A DNA stretch of 64,000 nucleotides from Cyrtodaria siliqua (GCA_037043455.1 JAWPHD010010249.1:31654-95653); one strand, 5' to 3'. Shown: positions 41,461-53,179, counted from the stretch's first letter. The notes: generated by a model from the letters alone, not told the origin. Numbers and translations: made by a program.

Positions 41461-42288
41461 ACAAAGACAAATAAAATGAAATTTGAATTGTAACATTTCT
41501 GTGAATCATTTTTTAATTTTTCTAATTAAAATCTTAAAAGTGTACTTTATTATCTCCCTTTATAGAAACACATTTATTACAGAGAGGTCAGACGTTTATA
41601 TTATTTCGTATTGTTTCGTATATGCAGAATCTTAAAAACTATATTTACATGTAATTTGCTTAAAAAGTATAAATGTATTCTAATTTGTTTGGTTATCTTT
41701 ACCTTCTTTCGATAGAATGTGCGTTTAATGATTAAAAACGGTTGAATGTTTGCTTCCATATGTTTTTATACGTTTTTAAAGGTTGAACTATTGAACTGTT
41801 ATATGTTTACATGATTTACGTAACCATTATGAACGCAATCAAATACACAAAAACAAATTTGGTGGAGTTAATACATGCCATACATCTATTTTTATATAAA
41901 TTTAGATAATTTTCTTAAAAATTACCTCCCTTTATAAAACAATAGTTTTACACACTTAATACCGAACTAAAAATACTATCCTGGGTTAAAAGAAGCGTAA
42001 GGCATTGACCTTTCCGAAAATGCATATTAGAATTTGCCAGCTTGAGTGGTACCAACATGTCAAATTTTAGGTAGCAGCACACGGCCTAATGGTGTTGAAG
42101 AACCAAATTATGGCATAACGCTTCACATCATCCCACGCAAACATGATAACTTTGATAAACCTTTAGATATTGGTGCTGGTTCTGTTATTAACTTTGTATG
42201 CAAGACAGCCAACGCTACCGCTATAATTTAAATACGGTGGTGTCATTATTAATTGAATTAATTTAATTTTTTATTATTAAATAAAAAA

Positions 42289-42867
42289 ATGAGGCAACCG
42301 ACAGCACCAAGTATATATCCTGAGTTGCCAGTGGAAGACGGACAAAATTATAGATTACAAAAGATTTCAGAGATTGAAAAAAAGTTAATTACAGAACGAG
42401 ATATACGCAAATCTCTTTATAAAAAATATAAACGTGGTATTAATATTACAGATGGAATTGACACTACCTTGATATCTGCAGGTGTTATTATGGCTGGGAT
42501 TGGATTTGTTGTTCCAGTTTTGTTACCTTTGGAAATAGCAGCAATAATATGTGGAGCTACAGGTGTTTGTATTAATTTTATCAGACGCAAGCTTAATACA
42601 AAAGCTCAAAAACATCATGAAATAAAAACTTTGGCAGAGTCTAAGTTAAATAGTATAAAGCAGTTAATATCAAAAGCGTTGAGTGATGCACATATATCTG
42701 AGCAAGAGTTCAAGATGGTTCTGGATGAACTGGAGAGATACTATAATTTGAAACAGGACATCAAACAAAAGAAACTTGAAATTAGTGAAGTTCAAAAAAA
42801 AGAACTAGTGGAGCAGGGAAGAAAGGAAGCAATGGCAACCTTACAAAAAAGTCTAAAAAGTGTGTGA
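42289..42867 (+). CDS. 192-aa two-helix Polinton membrane protein, open copy
   Basis: A YxELP...NYRLQKISEIEKKL N-terminal motif, then a basic KKYKRGINI stretch, two adjacent hydrophobic helices at about 58-78 and 80-98, a basic FIRRKL loop, and a long charged C-terminal coiled coil. This is the intact form of the gene frameshifted in E1 (4925-5515). I recall highly similar proteins in many invertebrate Polintons; a membrane role in the virion or cell is likely, the exact activity unknown. It ends 63 bp from the right TIR. Confidence 0.82.
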   Translation: MRQPTAPSIYPELPVEDGQNYRLQKISEIEKKLITERDIRKSLYKKYKRGINITDGIDTTLISAGVIMAGIGFVVPVLLPLEIAAIICGATGVCINFIRRKLNTKAQKHHEIKTLAESKLNSIKQLISKALSDAHISEQEFKMVLDELERYYNLKQDIKQKKLEISEVQKKELVEQGRKEAMATLQKSLKSV

Positions 42868-42930
42868 TTTATTGTTTTAGTAGTGTGTTTGAGTATGATC
42901 CACCACCTTTGTATTCAAGGTCGGAGAATT

Positions 42931-43220
42931 GTTGATTTGGGTGTAATTTTGATAACAAATCGACAAATTTGTTTTGTATTATAGAAACATTTTATAATTA
43001 TATTACAAAAAACGCAGACTATTTTTGGTGTAATTTTGATAACTATTAAAGAAATTTAAACTTACAATCTTCACTACCCTATTCTAAAAAAGTTTTAATA
43101 AATCAAGTAAATCACCATTGGTGATTTATTATATATGTATTTTGGGGTCGTTCTGCTGTAATTTGAGGCGAAACATGGTGAGACGAAAATTACAGCAGAA
43201 CCCCCAAAATACATATATAT
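42931..43220. repeat. E2 right terminal inverted repeat
   Basis: 290 bp, the reverse complement of 24834-25128 with several differences, including a short deletion in the inner palindrome (accattggtg here). The CATGC target duplication follows at 43221-43225. Confidence 0.88.
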
Positions 43221-43564
43221 CATGCGAATCCTTTTGATTTTTAAAAATGTATCATTTGTTTCTATCGTGTGTGTACCGAAATGTGCTATTTGTCACTTGA
43301 CACCTTTTTGCACAATTATTTTGTAAAAAGTACTTATGCCAAAAGGTGCTATGTACAAAATACACATTTTCCTATAGTTAAGAATAGCTCTTAAACTCAT
43401 ATTACACATAAAATTACAACTTTTGTCCATATCTTCCAGGTTTTGAGTTCATTGGTCCTCAAATAAACAAATGACATGAACTGAAACTTTTAAATGCGAT
43501 TATTTCAAAACTTTAAAAATGTCACGTGTCACCTTTTAGCACTTATTGGGCGAATTATATAACA

Positions 43565-44575
43565 ATGTGTTGTTTATTGGTATATTGTAGTCTTCCGGAA
43601 AGCAATTAACTGGAACTGCAGAGATCATATATATAAATATGTGTTGTTTATTGATATATTGTAATCTTCCAGAAAGCAATTAACTGGAACTTCAGTGATC
43701 AGATATATAATAATGTGTTTTTTATTGGTATATTGTAGTCTTCCGGAATGCAATTAACTGGAACTGCAGTGATCATATATATAAGAATGTGTTGTCATTG
43801 ATATATTGTAGTCTTCCAGAATGCAATTAACTGGAAATGCAGTGAACAGATATATAAGAATGTGTTGTTTATTGGTATACAATAGTCTTCCAAAATGCAA
43901 TTAACTGGAACTGCAGTGATCATATATATAAGTATGTGTTGTTTATTGATATATTGTAGTCTTCCAGAAAGCAATTAACTGGAAATACAGTGATCATATA
44001 TATAAGAATGTGTTGTTTATTGATATATTGTAGTCTTCCGGAATGCAATTAACTGAAACTGCAGTGATCATATATATAAGTATGTGTTGTTTATTGATAT
44101 ATTGTAGTCTTCCAGAAAGCAATTAACTGGAACTACAGTGATCATATATATAAGAATGTATTGTTCATTGATATATCTGTATTCTTCCAGAATGCAATTA
44201 TCTGTAAATGCAGTGATCAGATATATAAGAATGTGTTGTTTATTGGTATACAGTAGTCTACCAAAATGCAATTAACTGGAACTGCAGTCATCATATATAT
44301 AAGTATGTGTTGTTTATTGATATATTGTAGTCTTCCAGAAAGCAATTAACTGGAACAGCAGTGATCATATATATAAATATGTGTTGTTTATTGATATATT
44401 GTAGTCTTCTAGAAAGCAATTAACTGGAAATACAGTGATCAGATATATAAGAATGTGTTGTTTATTGGTATATTGTAGCCTTCCAGAAGGCAATTAACTG
44501 GTACAGCAGTGATGAGATATATGTGTTGTTTATTGGTATACTGTAGCCTTCCAGAAAGACATTAACTGGTACTGC
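43565..44575. repeat. 74-bp satellite array, about 13 units
   Basis: The unit contains atgtgttgtttattg, tatattgtagtcttcc, caattaactgg and cagtgatcatatat, and repeats every ~74 bp with single-base variation. The last units are degenerate and shorter. A lone inverted unit sits at about 54050-54130. Not a CRISPR array: there are no unique spacers. Confidence 0.9.
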
Positions 44576-45194
44576 AAACATTGTCTTAGGATTGATAAAT
44601 GGTGATGTGCTTTTGATGTGAATGCTTCGGTTGTTTCTTGCATTTCAGTCCCAATTTTATCTGGATTTCATGGGTCGTTTTATATGTTTTCCCTTTGTCA
44701 GTTTTATTGAACGACAATGCAATAGGAAGTTCTTTGTAAATGTCTGATAATGATTCATTCACCGCATTTTTCATTTCCTTCATTAAGTTTTAAAATTACA
44801 TTTGATGGAAAAGTTCAAAGACGCCTTTTTCCGTAGAATTTTCTCTGTTTCGTTCTGTCTGATTAGTTATTCGGTTACCGTTTATGCTAAGCATGTTTTA
44901 TTAGCCTACGTTCGATTTTAACTTTCTGTGATTGCAATTCTCAAAACCTCCACCACCACCACACACACACCCCAAGCCTCCAACCCCAGTTACTACATAA
45001 TGAACATTTAGCTGCAAATTTCATTGATTTACTTCCATAATAATGACTTAGTTGGAATCGTTTTTCGTTGTAATTTGCAAGACAATGTCATCAGCTGGGC
45101 TTAGTTCGAATCGTTCATATTTGTATTTTGCTTTACAGGAAAAGTCATCAGGTGTGTTTGAAAATTGTGTTTCTGGAATGTCAATACCTTTATC
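44576..45194. other. intergenic, no supported gene
   Basis: AT-rich, with a ccacc/caca microsatellite at about 44948-44970. Short open frames carry no recognisable domain. Confidence 0.4.
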
Positions 45195-47379
45195 TATATT
45201 ATTGAAAAGTTCTGGTTCAGGTTTCTTTTTTCCTGATGTCCTGTTTCAAATTATAGTATCTCTCCAGTTCATCTAGAACCATCTTGAACTCTTGCTCAGG
45301 TATGGAACTTTTGTTCATTGACAAATTGTTGGTATCCCAAGGGGAAAAAACTGTGCACTTCTTGTCGCAGATTTGTTTTTGTTTCGAGACTTGTGCACGC
45401 TGCTGTGAATGGCTGTTGGTCGGTAAAGCAAGTGTACTCTTCTGAGTCCGTGTATATCGTGTGCGTCTGTTCTGGTTTATAGAAGTAGGTATAAAGATCG
45501 AGCAGGACATGTAGCATTCAAGGATCACAGTCAACCAAAAACAATCACAGAAACAAACAGGAAATGTAGCACTCAAGGATCACAGTCAACCAAAAGCAAT
45601 CACAGAAACAAACAGGAAATGTAGCACTCAAGGATCACAGTCAACCAAAAACAATCACAGAAACAAACAGGAAATGTAGCATTCAAGGATCACAGTCAAC
45701 CAAAAACAATCGTAGAAACAAACAGGAAATGTAGCATTCAAGGATCACAGTCAACCAAAAGCAATCACAGAAACAAACAGGAAATGTAGCATTCAAGGAT
45801 CACAGTCAACCAAAAACAATCACAGAAACAAACAGGAAATGTAGCACTCAAGGATCACAGTCAACCAAAAACGATCACAGAAACAAACAGGAAATGTAGC
45901 ATACAAGGATCACAGTCAACCAAAAACAATCACAGAAACAAATAGGAAATGTAGCATTCAAGGATCACAGTCAACCAAAAACAATCACAGAAACAAACAA
46001 TAATACTTATTACAAAGATGAACAAGCATGGTTTTACGCAAGCGTTAAAAAGCTGCCGATAAGTAAATAAACATGACGGTGTGCCTGTGAACTGATAGGA
46101 AAGCAAATATTTACAATTAGTGAAAAAATTGAGAGTATTCAAGCTAAAATAAGTGTTGTTGTTTTTATCAAAAGCAATGACTACGCAATGGATGCGTCAA
46201 TAGTGTCCATTGTGAAACATGGCCAAGGTCTTATTGATATAATCCTTCAAATGAAAATTGACAAAAACTATCAGAAATCATTTTAAGTTACAGTGTGGAC
46301 AAACTGAAATTGCCTCTTTTTCCAATAATCAAGGGCAATAACTCTTGAATGCATAATATGTTTTATTGTAGAACTTGTCCGAGATCGTGCGTAAATAAAG
46401 CTTCACATCGTGAAAATTGGGATGTTTTTACTTCAGTTATTGTGACCCCTACCCGAAGTTAATGGACATATGACGATGACAAACAACATGTAGTGTAGTA
46501 GAGCTAAAACAGAAAAGATGTGGACAATGCGAGGTGCAATGAAAGTGACATGTACGAACATGGAGTTTTATATGTGTATAGTAATTGTGGGGACAAGGGA
46601 TGTCATAGTTTCTAAATAGGATAGACGTTATACTCTAACTGGGGAGGGATACAAAGGTGGAATATTTACAAAAGAGCAGGGTTGTGTTTACAGATGATAA
46701 AGTAGTCTGGAGTATTTTTCCTCATGTAGAGTTAGTCAACTACAAAATATAGCTGCAAAAATAGTGGAATCCCTGATCATTTTTTTACAAATCCATTTTT
46801 TTTTACAATATATAGACTGCTGTAGTAAGTATCAACATTGAACAGATGCTGATTAAACATTCTCATTATTCCATCTCTGTTGTAGCCCACTAACCAAACA
46901 CTGCTATTAGTACTGTGTATTTCTAAGTAACCTTTTCTTAATTTTCAACCTGTTATTTTCAATAAAAAATATTGAAATGTATTTCTACATCTTATAGTTG
47001 TTTTTTCCCACTTAAACTTATCTTCTAACGGCACTTAAATGGCAGAAAATTATTGCTCGCCCACGTATTGGATTCCTTTTTTTAACAAAGCCAACTTGTT
47101 TTATTTGTCTATGGTTAACTGACTGTGCATCATGTTGTTGACTATAAGCATGCTTTACAACTTCAATTCCTAGAGAACTCGTCTAAAAAACTTTAATGGT
47201 ATTTTGGAATGTTCAAAGTTTACCGTTTCGCCTGTGGATAGGATATGAAGTTTTCGTAGATAAATGTAGAATGCGGCAATATTATTTTCGGCATCTTTAT
47301 GTCCGGGGTGTTTACGGAGCAGAATGAAATAGTAAGTGCACGTATTGGAATATATTATTGAAAAGTTCTGGTTCAGGTT
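45195..47379 (-). mobile_element. 2.1-kb repeat copy A flanked by 29-bp direct repeats
   Basis: A perfect 29-bp direct repeat (45195-45223 and 47351-47379) brackets the unit, consistent with a target duplication. Just inside the left end (about 45220-45300) is an ~80-bp fragment of the Polinton 192-aa gene (minus strand, EQEFKMVLDELERYYNLKQDI). The block 45296-47351 recurs as copy B at 48669-50783. Inside is the 55-bp minisatellite related to the LINE 3' tail, and further AT-rich sequence with no gene. Confidence 0.65.
45500..45998 (-). repeat. 55-bp minisatellite (copy A), about 9 units, LINE-tail derived
   Basis: The unit has gtagcattcaaggatcacag and caaccaaaaacaatcacag phrases at a 55-bp period. 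Its reverse complement matches the 3' UTR of the LINE at 61690-61735 (tgtttctgtg...ggttgactgtcc..cttgaatgctac). The outer edge of the array continues into the same tail (gatctttatacctacttc). Confidence 0.85.
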
Positions 47380-48668
47380 ATTCATTATATCCTATTGCAC
47401 GGTTGAATTTCGTCTGCTTCCTTTCACTGCTTCTTTGATATATTTCGATTTTCGGTTTTAATAATGTATGTCATAGTTGATATTGCAACGTTAAGTATAT
47501 TTTTGTAATCATTCTCCAGTAACAAACTACATTTTCTTACTTTTATAATCCAGTGCCTCTTAGTGTATTGTGTATACCGACAGTTATGTGACCAGTAGGG
47601 TGATCGGATGGCTTAAATGGATATTAGCACCTGTTGCACACTTAATCTAGTGTTTAGTGGGGTGGGGGTGGGGGTGGGGTGGAGGAAATAGTCTACAACA
47701 TATTGCAATAAGCGTAATCTATAATTTACTTTTAATTTTTTCCACACTATATACAACCTTACAACACAACTTTATCAACGACAAACTTATTGTTCTTATT
47801 CAAAAGACATTTTCTGGTGAAAATAAACACCTACATTTTTGCCTGAAACAATAGCTTCAGCCAAAGGTTTTTCTGCAGTACCTTAAGCAATCTAAATAAA
47901 GCCTACATCAATTATATATCATAAGAACTGGTATTTGTAGTGGTAAATAAAAATACATTGCTTTTGAAAATCGGTTGAGAAATAAATATTTTACAGCCCA
48001 AATGATTTTTTGATGGGGCTTTTCCCATATAAATTCCTTGTTGGTGTGACAGCAGAAAATTAAGAAATTTCAAATAACTTCAGTTAGCCTTCATATTTTG
48101 CTAAGCACTTTCATTGCTTAATTTACGAATATATAACAATTTAAACCCATTTTTAGATATAAATTCTAAAAAAAAAAAAAAAAAAATTTTATGCAGCAGA
48201 ATTTTGCATTGAAAATGTTCCATCAAAAACAGCTTTCGCGTATGAAATGTGTATTTCTCAACCACATTTAAAAACGACAGTATTTTTATTTACCACTAAA
48301 AATGTCTGTTTCATTGATATACAATTTATTTAGGTACTATATGAACTTTGTCCAAAAAGTCTAAAAAATATTTGTCTGAAACAAGCGCCCCAAACAATCT
48401 AGCATTTTTACACACGGTAATTAGGTCAATTAGTTATTTATTTTACATCGATTGTAACGAAGGCTCTCTGAACTTTTTTTAATCGCGCTCGATGTCTTCC
48501 TGCGTATAACCAATACTAAGCAAATGCAGATAGTGGTCTTGCTCAGGGACACAACACATATGGTCAAGGCGGAAATCGAACAATTATCGAACAGTTAGGA
48601 CAAGTACAATACGTGGTCTTCAAAAGTAGTTTGTAAAGCACTTATATTCCCATCATATGTCATTTTCG
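47380..48668. other. intergenic, no supported gene
   Basis: AT-rich spacer between the two 2.1-kb copies. It includes a G-rich run at about 47660-47685 (gggtgggggtggggg) with quadruplex potential and a poly-A run at 48169-48186. No coding region is supported. Confidence 0.45.
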
Positions 48669-50783
48669 TCAGGTATGGAACTTTTGTTCATTGACAAATT
48701 GTTGGTATCCTAAGGGGAAAAAACTGTGCACTTCTTGTCGCAGATTTGTTTTTGTTTCGAGACTTGTGCACGCTGCTGTGAATGGCTGTTGGTCGGTAAA
48801 GCAAGTGTACTCTTCTGAGTCCGTGTATATCGTGTGCGTATGTTCTGGTTTATAGAAGTAGGTATAAAGATCGAGCAGGACATGTAGCATTCAAGGATCA
48901 CAGTCAACCAAAAACAATCACACAAACAAACAGGAAATGTAGCACTCAAGGATCACAGTCAACCAAAAACAATCACAGAAACAAACAGGAAATGTAGCAT
49001 TGCAGGATCACAGTCAACCAAAAACAATCACAGAAACAAACAGGAAATGTAGCATTCAAGGATCACAGTCAACCAAAAACAATCACAGAAACAAACAGGA
49101 AATGTAGCATTCAAGGATCACAGTCAACCAAAAACAATCACAGAAACAAACAGGAAATGTAGCATTCAAGGATCACAGTCAACCAAAAACAATCACAGAA
49201 ACAAACAGGAAATGTAGCACTCAAGGATCACAGTCAACCAAAAACAATCACAGAAACAAACAGGAAATGTAGCATTCAAGGATCACAGTCAACCAAAAAC
49301 AATCACAGAAACAAACAGGAAATGTAGCATTCAAGGATCACAGTCAACCAAAAACAATCACAGAAACAAACAGGAAATGTAGCATTCAAGGATCACAGTC
49401 AACCAAAAACAATCACAGAAACAAACAATAATTCTTATTACAAAGATAAACAAGCATGGTTTTACGCAAGCGTAAAAAAGCTGCCGATAAGTAAATAAAC
49501 ATGACGGTGTGCCTGTGAACTGATAGGAATGCAAATATTTATTTACAATTAGTGAAAAAATTGAGAGTATTCAAGCTAAAATAAGTGTTGTTGTTTTTAT
49601 CAAAAACAATGACTACGCAATGGATGCGTCAATAGTGTCCATTGTGAAACATGGCCAAGGTCTTAATTATTGATATAATCCTTCAAATGAAAATTGACAA
49701 AAACTATCAGAAATCATTTTAAGTTACAGTGTGGACAAACTGAAATTGCTTCTTTTTCCAATAATCAAGGACAATAACTCTTGAATGCATAATATGTTTT
49801 ATTGTAGAACTTGTCCGAGATCGTGCGTAAATAAAGCTTCACATCGTGAAAATTGGGATGTTTTTACTTCAGTTATTGTGACCCCTACCCGAAGTTAATG
49901 GACATATGACGATGACAAACAACAGGTAGTGTAGTAGAGCTAAAACAGAAAAGATGTGGACAATGCGAGGTGCAATGAAAGTGACATGTACGAACATGGA
50001 GTTTTATATGTGTATAGTAATTGTGGGGACAAGGGATGTCATAGTTTCTAAATAGGATAGACGTTATACTCTAACTGGGGAGGGATACAAAGGTGGAATA
50101 TTTACAAAAGAGCAGGGTTGTGTTTACAGATGATAAAGTAGTCTGGAGTATTTTTCCTCATGTAGAGTTAGTCAACTACAAAATATAGCTGCAAAAAAAG
50201 TGGAATCCCTGATCATTTTTTTACAAATCCATTTTTTTTTTACAATATATAGACTGCTGTAGTAAGTGTCAACATTGAACAGATGCTGATTAAACATTCT
50301 CATTATTCCATCTCTGTTGTAACCCACTAACCAAACATTGCTATTAGTACTGTGTATTTCTAAGTAACCTTTTCTTAATTTTCAACCTGTTATTTTCAAT
50401 AAAAAATATTGAAATGTATTTCTACATCTTATAGTTGTTTTTTCCCACTTAAACTTATCTTCTAACGGCACTTAAATGGCAGAAAATTATTACTCGCCCA
50501 CGTATTGGATTCCTTTTTTTAAGAAAGCCAACTTGTTTTATTTGCCTATGGTTAACTGACTGTGCATCATGTTGTTGACTATAAGCATGCTTTACAACTT
50601 CAATTCCTAGAGAACTCGTCTAAAAAACTTTAATGGTATTTTGGAATGTTCAAAGTTTACCGTTTCGCCTGTGGATATGACGTTTTTGTAGATAAATGTA
50701 GAATGCGGCAATATTATTTTCGGCATCTTTATGTCCGGGATGTTTACGGAGCAGAATGAAATCGTAAGTGCACGTATTGGAAT
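48669..50783 (-). repeat. 2.1-kb repeat copy B
   Basis: A direct repeat of 45296-47351 with the same boundary phrases (tcaggtatggaac at the left, cgtattggaat at the right) and few substitutions. It lacks the Polinton fragment and the 29-bp flanking repeats of copy A. Differences in minisatellite unit number account for most of the length change. Confidence 0.85.
48878..49428 (-). repeat. 55-bp minisatellite (copy B), about 10 units
   Basis: The same unit as 45500-45998, with one more unit and more uniform sequence, suggesting recent homogenisation. Confidence 0.85.
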
Positions 50784-51649
50784 GGAATAAGTGCAACTCT
50801 CTAAAATTATATTCATGGATGAAAATCCATGAATCTATGAATATATAACGAGATAGTTTAGCGTTATATCGGTTTTATTGATAATGGCATCATGAGACAA
50901 CACTTCAAAGTCAGGTTCTATAACTCTGGCTTTTATTTTTACAACTTTATGGCCCTTTTATATATACTTAGAATACTTTGTTAAAGTTTGTATGTAAGCT
51001 TGGTTAAAGTTTGTATGTAAGCTTCCATCTCGTAAACTACTTTAAAGGGACTGAAACTTCACACTCAGATTATGCATCATAAGACAACACCACATCCAGG
51101 TTCTATAACTCTTGCTTTTAATTTAGCAAAATTACGGTCCCTTTTATAATTAAAAAAACCTTGGTTAAAATGTGTATGTAAGCTTGTATCTCGCAATCAG
51201 CTTTACATATTGGATTATACTTCACACATATATTTGGCATCATTATACAACACCACAGAGCCAGGTTCTGTATACTTGCTTTTTTGTTAATAAAATTATG
51301 GCCCTTTCATACTTATAAAAAATTATTAAAGTTGGCATCATTATACAACACCACAGAGCCAGGTTCTATAACTCTTGCTTGTATGTTAACAAAATTATGG
51401 CTCTTTCATACTTATAAAACATGATTAAAGTTTGTGTGTAAGTTTGTATCTACATATTGGATTGAATTACATATTTACATATGTATTCAACAACATTACA
51501 CAACATCATACAGCCGGGTTCTATAACTCGTGCTTTTTTTAAAACACAATTATGGCTCATTTTATGTTTAGAAATATAGTGCAATAATTCTGTTATGCAA
51601 TTGAAGTAAATTTATGTCCTTCAATAAAGTGTCCAAATAAATAAACAAA
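50784..51649. repeat. degenerate dispersed repeat tract
   Basis: About five diverged units repeat the phrases gttctataactcttgctttt, aaaattatggccctttcatac and taaagtttgtatgtaagctt at roughly 110-150 bp spacing. A similar texture occurs at 62560-63100. No coding potential. Confidence 0.5.
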
Positions 51650-51910
51650 CCTTGAAATATAGATATAAAAATCGAATAGGAAAAGTAGCATTCAAGGACG
51701 ACAGTCAACCACAAACACACACAGAAACAAAGAACAACTTTAAAGATGAATAAAATGTCAAATAAGACATCCCAAACACAAAAGGGTTGACAATAGGGCT
51801 ACCGCCTTGGAACGGTCAGTGGCAAGAAAGGCCGCTGGGGGTTTAAACCAGGTTCTAGGGTGCACCAAACCTCACACTTACCCTACTGTCATCCCAATAA
51901 AACGGGACAG
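51650..51910 (-). mobile_element. LINE 3'-end fragment (minus strand)
   Basis: Matches the 3' UTR shared by the copies at 28943-30085 and 60520-61755, including gaccgttccaaggcggtagccc and the terminal gaatgctactttt.cc region. Severely 5'-truncated; no coding sequence remains. Confidence 0.8.
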
Positions 51911-52069
51911 TGTCGAACGTCTGCAACGGCCGGTGGTGCTTCTTGTTCGTGTTGGTGTGTCAGAAAATCATTTCATTTCAAGTCTCTTTCATCAATCAGC
52001 ACATATTCTCGATCATTTCTCTGTTAAAAACAGTTGATTTTTCTTACTGTAAAAGTCTCCCGCTGTGAC

Positions 52070-52760
52070 CCGGAAATCATCATCTTCATGTTCATTATTG
52101 TCATGTTTGCCTCCCCACCCCCACCCCACGTAAATCATCATCTTCATGTTCATTATTATCATGTTTGCCTCCCCACCCCCACCCCCCGTAAATCATCATC
52201 TTCATGTTCATTATTATCATGTTTGCCTCCCCACCCCCACCCCCCGTAAATCATCATCTTCATGTTCATTATTATCATGTTTGCCTCCCCCACCCCCACC
52301 CCCCGTAAATCATCATCTTCATGTTCATTATTATCATGTTTGCCTCCCCACCCCCACCCCCCCGTAAATCATCATCTTCATGTTCATAATTGTCATGTTT
52401 GCCTCCCCACCCCCACCCCCACCCCCCGTAAATCATCATCTTCATGTTCATTATTATCATGTTTGCCTCCCCCACCCCCACCCCCCGTAAATCATCATCT
52501 TCATGTTCATTATTATCATGTTTGCCTCCCCACCCCCACCCCCCGTAAATCATCATCTTCATGTTCATTATTGTCATGTTTGCCTCCCCACCCCCACCCC
52601 CACCCCCCGTAAATCATCATCTTCATGTTCATTATTATCATGTTTGCCTCCCCAACCCCCACCCCCCGGAAATCATCATCTTCATGTTCATTATTATCAT
52701 GTTTGCCTCCAACACCCCCACCCCCCGTAAATCATCATCTTCATGTTCATTATTATCATT
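52070..52760. repeat. C-rich minisatellite, 57-63 bp units, about 12 copies
   Basis: The unit is cgtaaatcatcatcttcatg, ttcattattatcatg, tttgcctcc followed by a variable ccccaccccc run. Length variation is confined to the C tract. Open frames here (Pro/His/Ser/Cys-rich) are translations of the repeat. Confidence 0.9.
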
Positions 52761-53179
52761 CCTCTCCCCCCCCCCCCCACCCCCACCCTCTCCCGCGCAC
52801 ATCCCCATTCTAACCCAATATGACATAAGCTATTTACTACCCTAATCATAATTTCAATATGTCTGTTATTACTTGCAATCATCAACAGGTACAGTTTAAT
52901 TGAGAAAAAAAGGTTTGCCCTTCCATAAAATATACATGCTAATCCAGTAGAAAAAAAACACGTTCAAAATGGCCAAGATAAAAAAATATATATTTGTTGA
53001 AATCAAAGTCATAAACCAACAAAACTAAACCAAACACAAATTGCATATGTTTTGTATGATAAACAAAACTCGACACATATATAAAAAGCGTGAAAGGCGT
53101 ATAAAACAAGCAAACAAGAAACTGCACGAACGTCAGGCATTTTTTTTTCATCGCAATTTCACACATCCTGGTTTGAGAA

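Larger units (their letters stand above)
38070..42088. mobile_element. 4.0-kb TIR DNA transposon, probably non-autonomous
   Basis: Ends carry the 16-bp inverted repeat TAGGCCGTGTGCTGCT. Further inside is a second inverted match (ggtacca..ctggcaaattcta) with a spacing difference. The insertion site in the fiber-like gene shows an ATG 3-bp direct repeat (38067-38069, 42089-42091). I see no transposase frame. The interior has about three degenerate ~355-bp tandem units (38215-39080), an unusual interleaved inverted repeat (39739-40044) and an old dispersed repeat (41100-41460). Superfamily unassigned; a 3-bp duplication occurs in several DNA transposon groups. Confidence 0.75.
37742..42231 (+). 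pseudogene. fiber-like protein split by a 4.0-kb DNA transposon
   Basis: The 5' part (37742-38069) reads the helical stalk and the first strands of the beta head without a break. The transposon at 38070-42088 then interrupts the head domain. Coding resumes at 42089-42231 and stops a few residues early relative to E1 because of a small insertion near 42226. Stalk and head are better preserved here than in E1, apart from the insertion. Confidence 0.7.
24834..43220 (+). mobile_element. Polinton/Maverick element E2 (18.4 kb), degraded and with nested insertions
   Basis: Bounded by TIRs 24834-25128 and 42931-43220 and flanked by CATGC direct repeats (24829-24833, 43221-43225). Its gene order is the same as in E1, read in the opposite orientation. 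Without the LINE (about 1.1 kb) and the DNA transposon (4.0 kb) it would be about 13.2 kb, shorter than E1 mostly because of deletions in the capsid/acidic-gene and PolB regions. Open copies: integrase, OB-like, 138-aa, 78-aa, coiled-coil, penton-like and 192-aa genes. Broken copies: zinc finger, PolB, 124-aa, YLGKD, ATPase, capsid, 421-aa and fiber-like genes. Greater TIR divergence and decay make it older than E1. Confidence 0.93.

Noticed and set aside
43565..44575. CRISPR-like regular repeat
   Set aside because: Units are contiguous at 74 bp with no unique spacers and no cas genes in eukaryotic-type DNA; it is a satellite array.
45217..45576. 119-aa minus-strand frame ending in a Polinton-like peptide
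   Set aside because: Only the last ~25 residues match the Polinton 192-aa protein; the rest is a translation of minisatellite and repeat sequence, so no chimeric gene is claimed.
52034..52845. Several Pro/His/Cys-rich open frames on both strands
   Set aside because: They are translations of the C-rich minisatellite in different frames; open only because the unit lacks stops.
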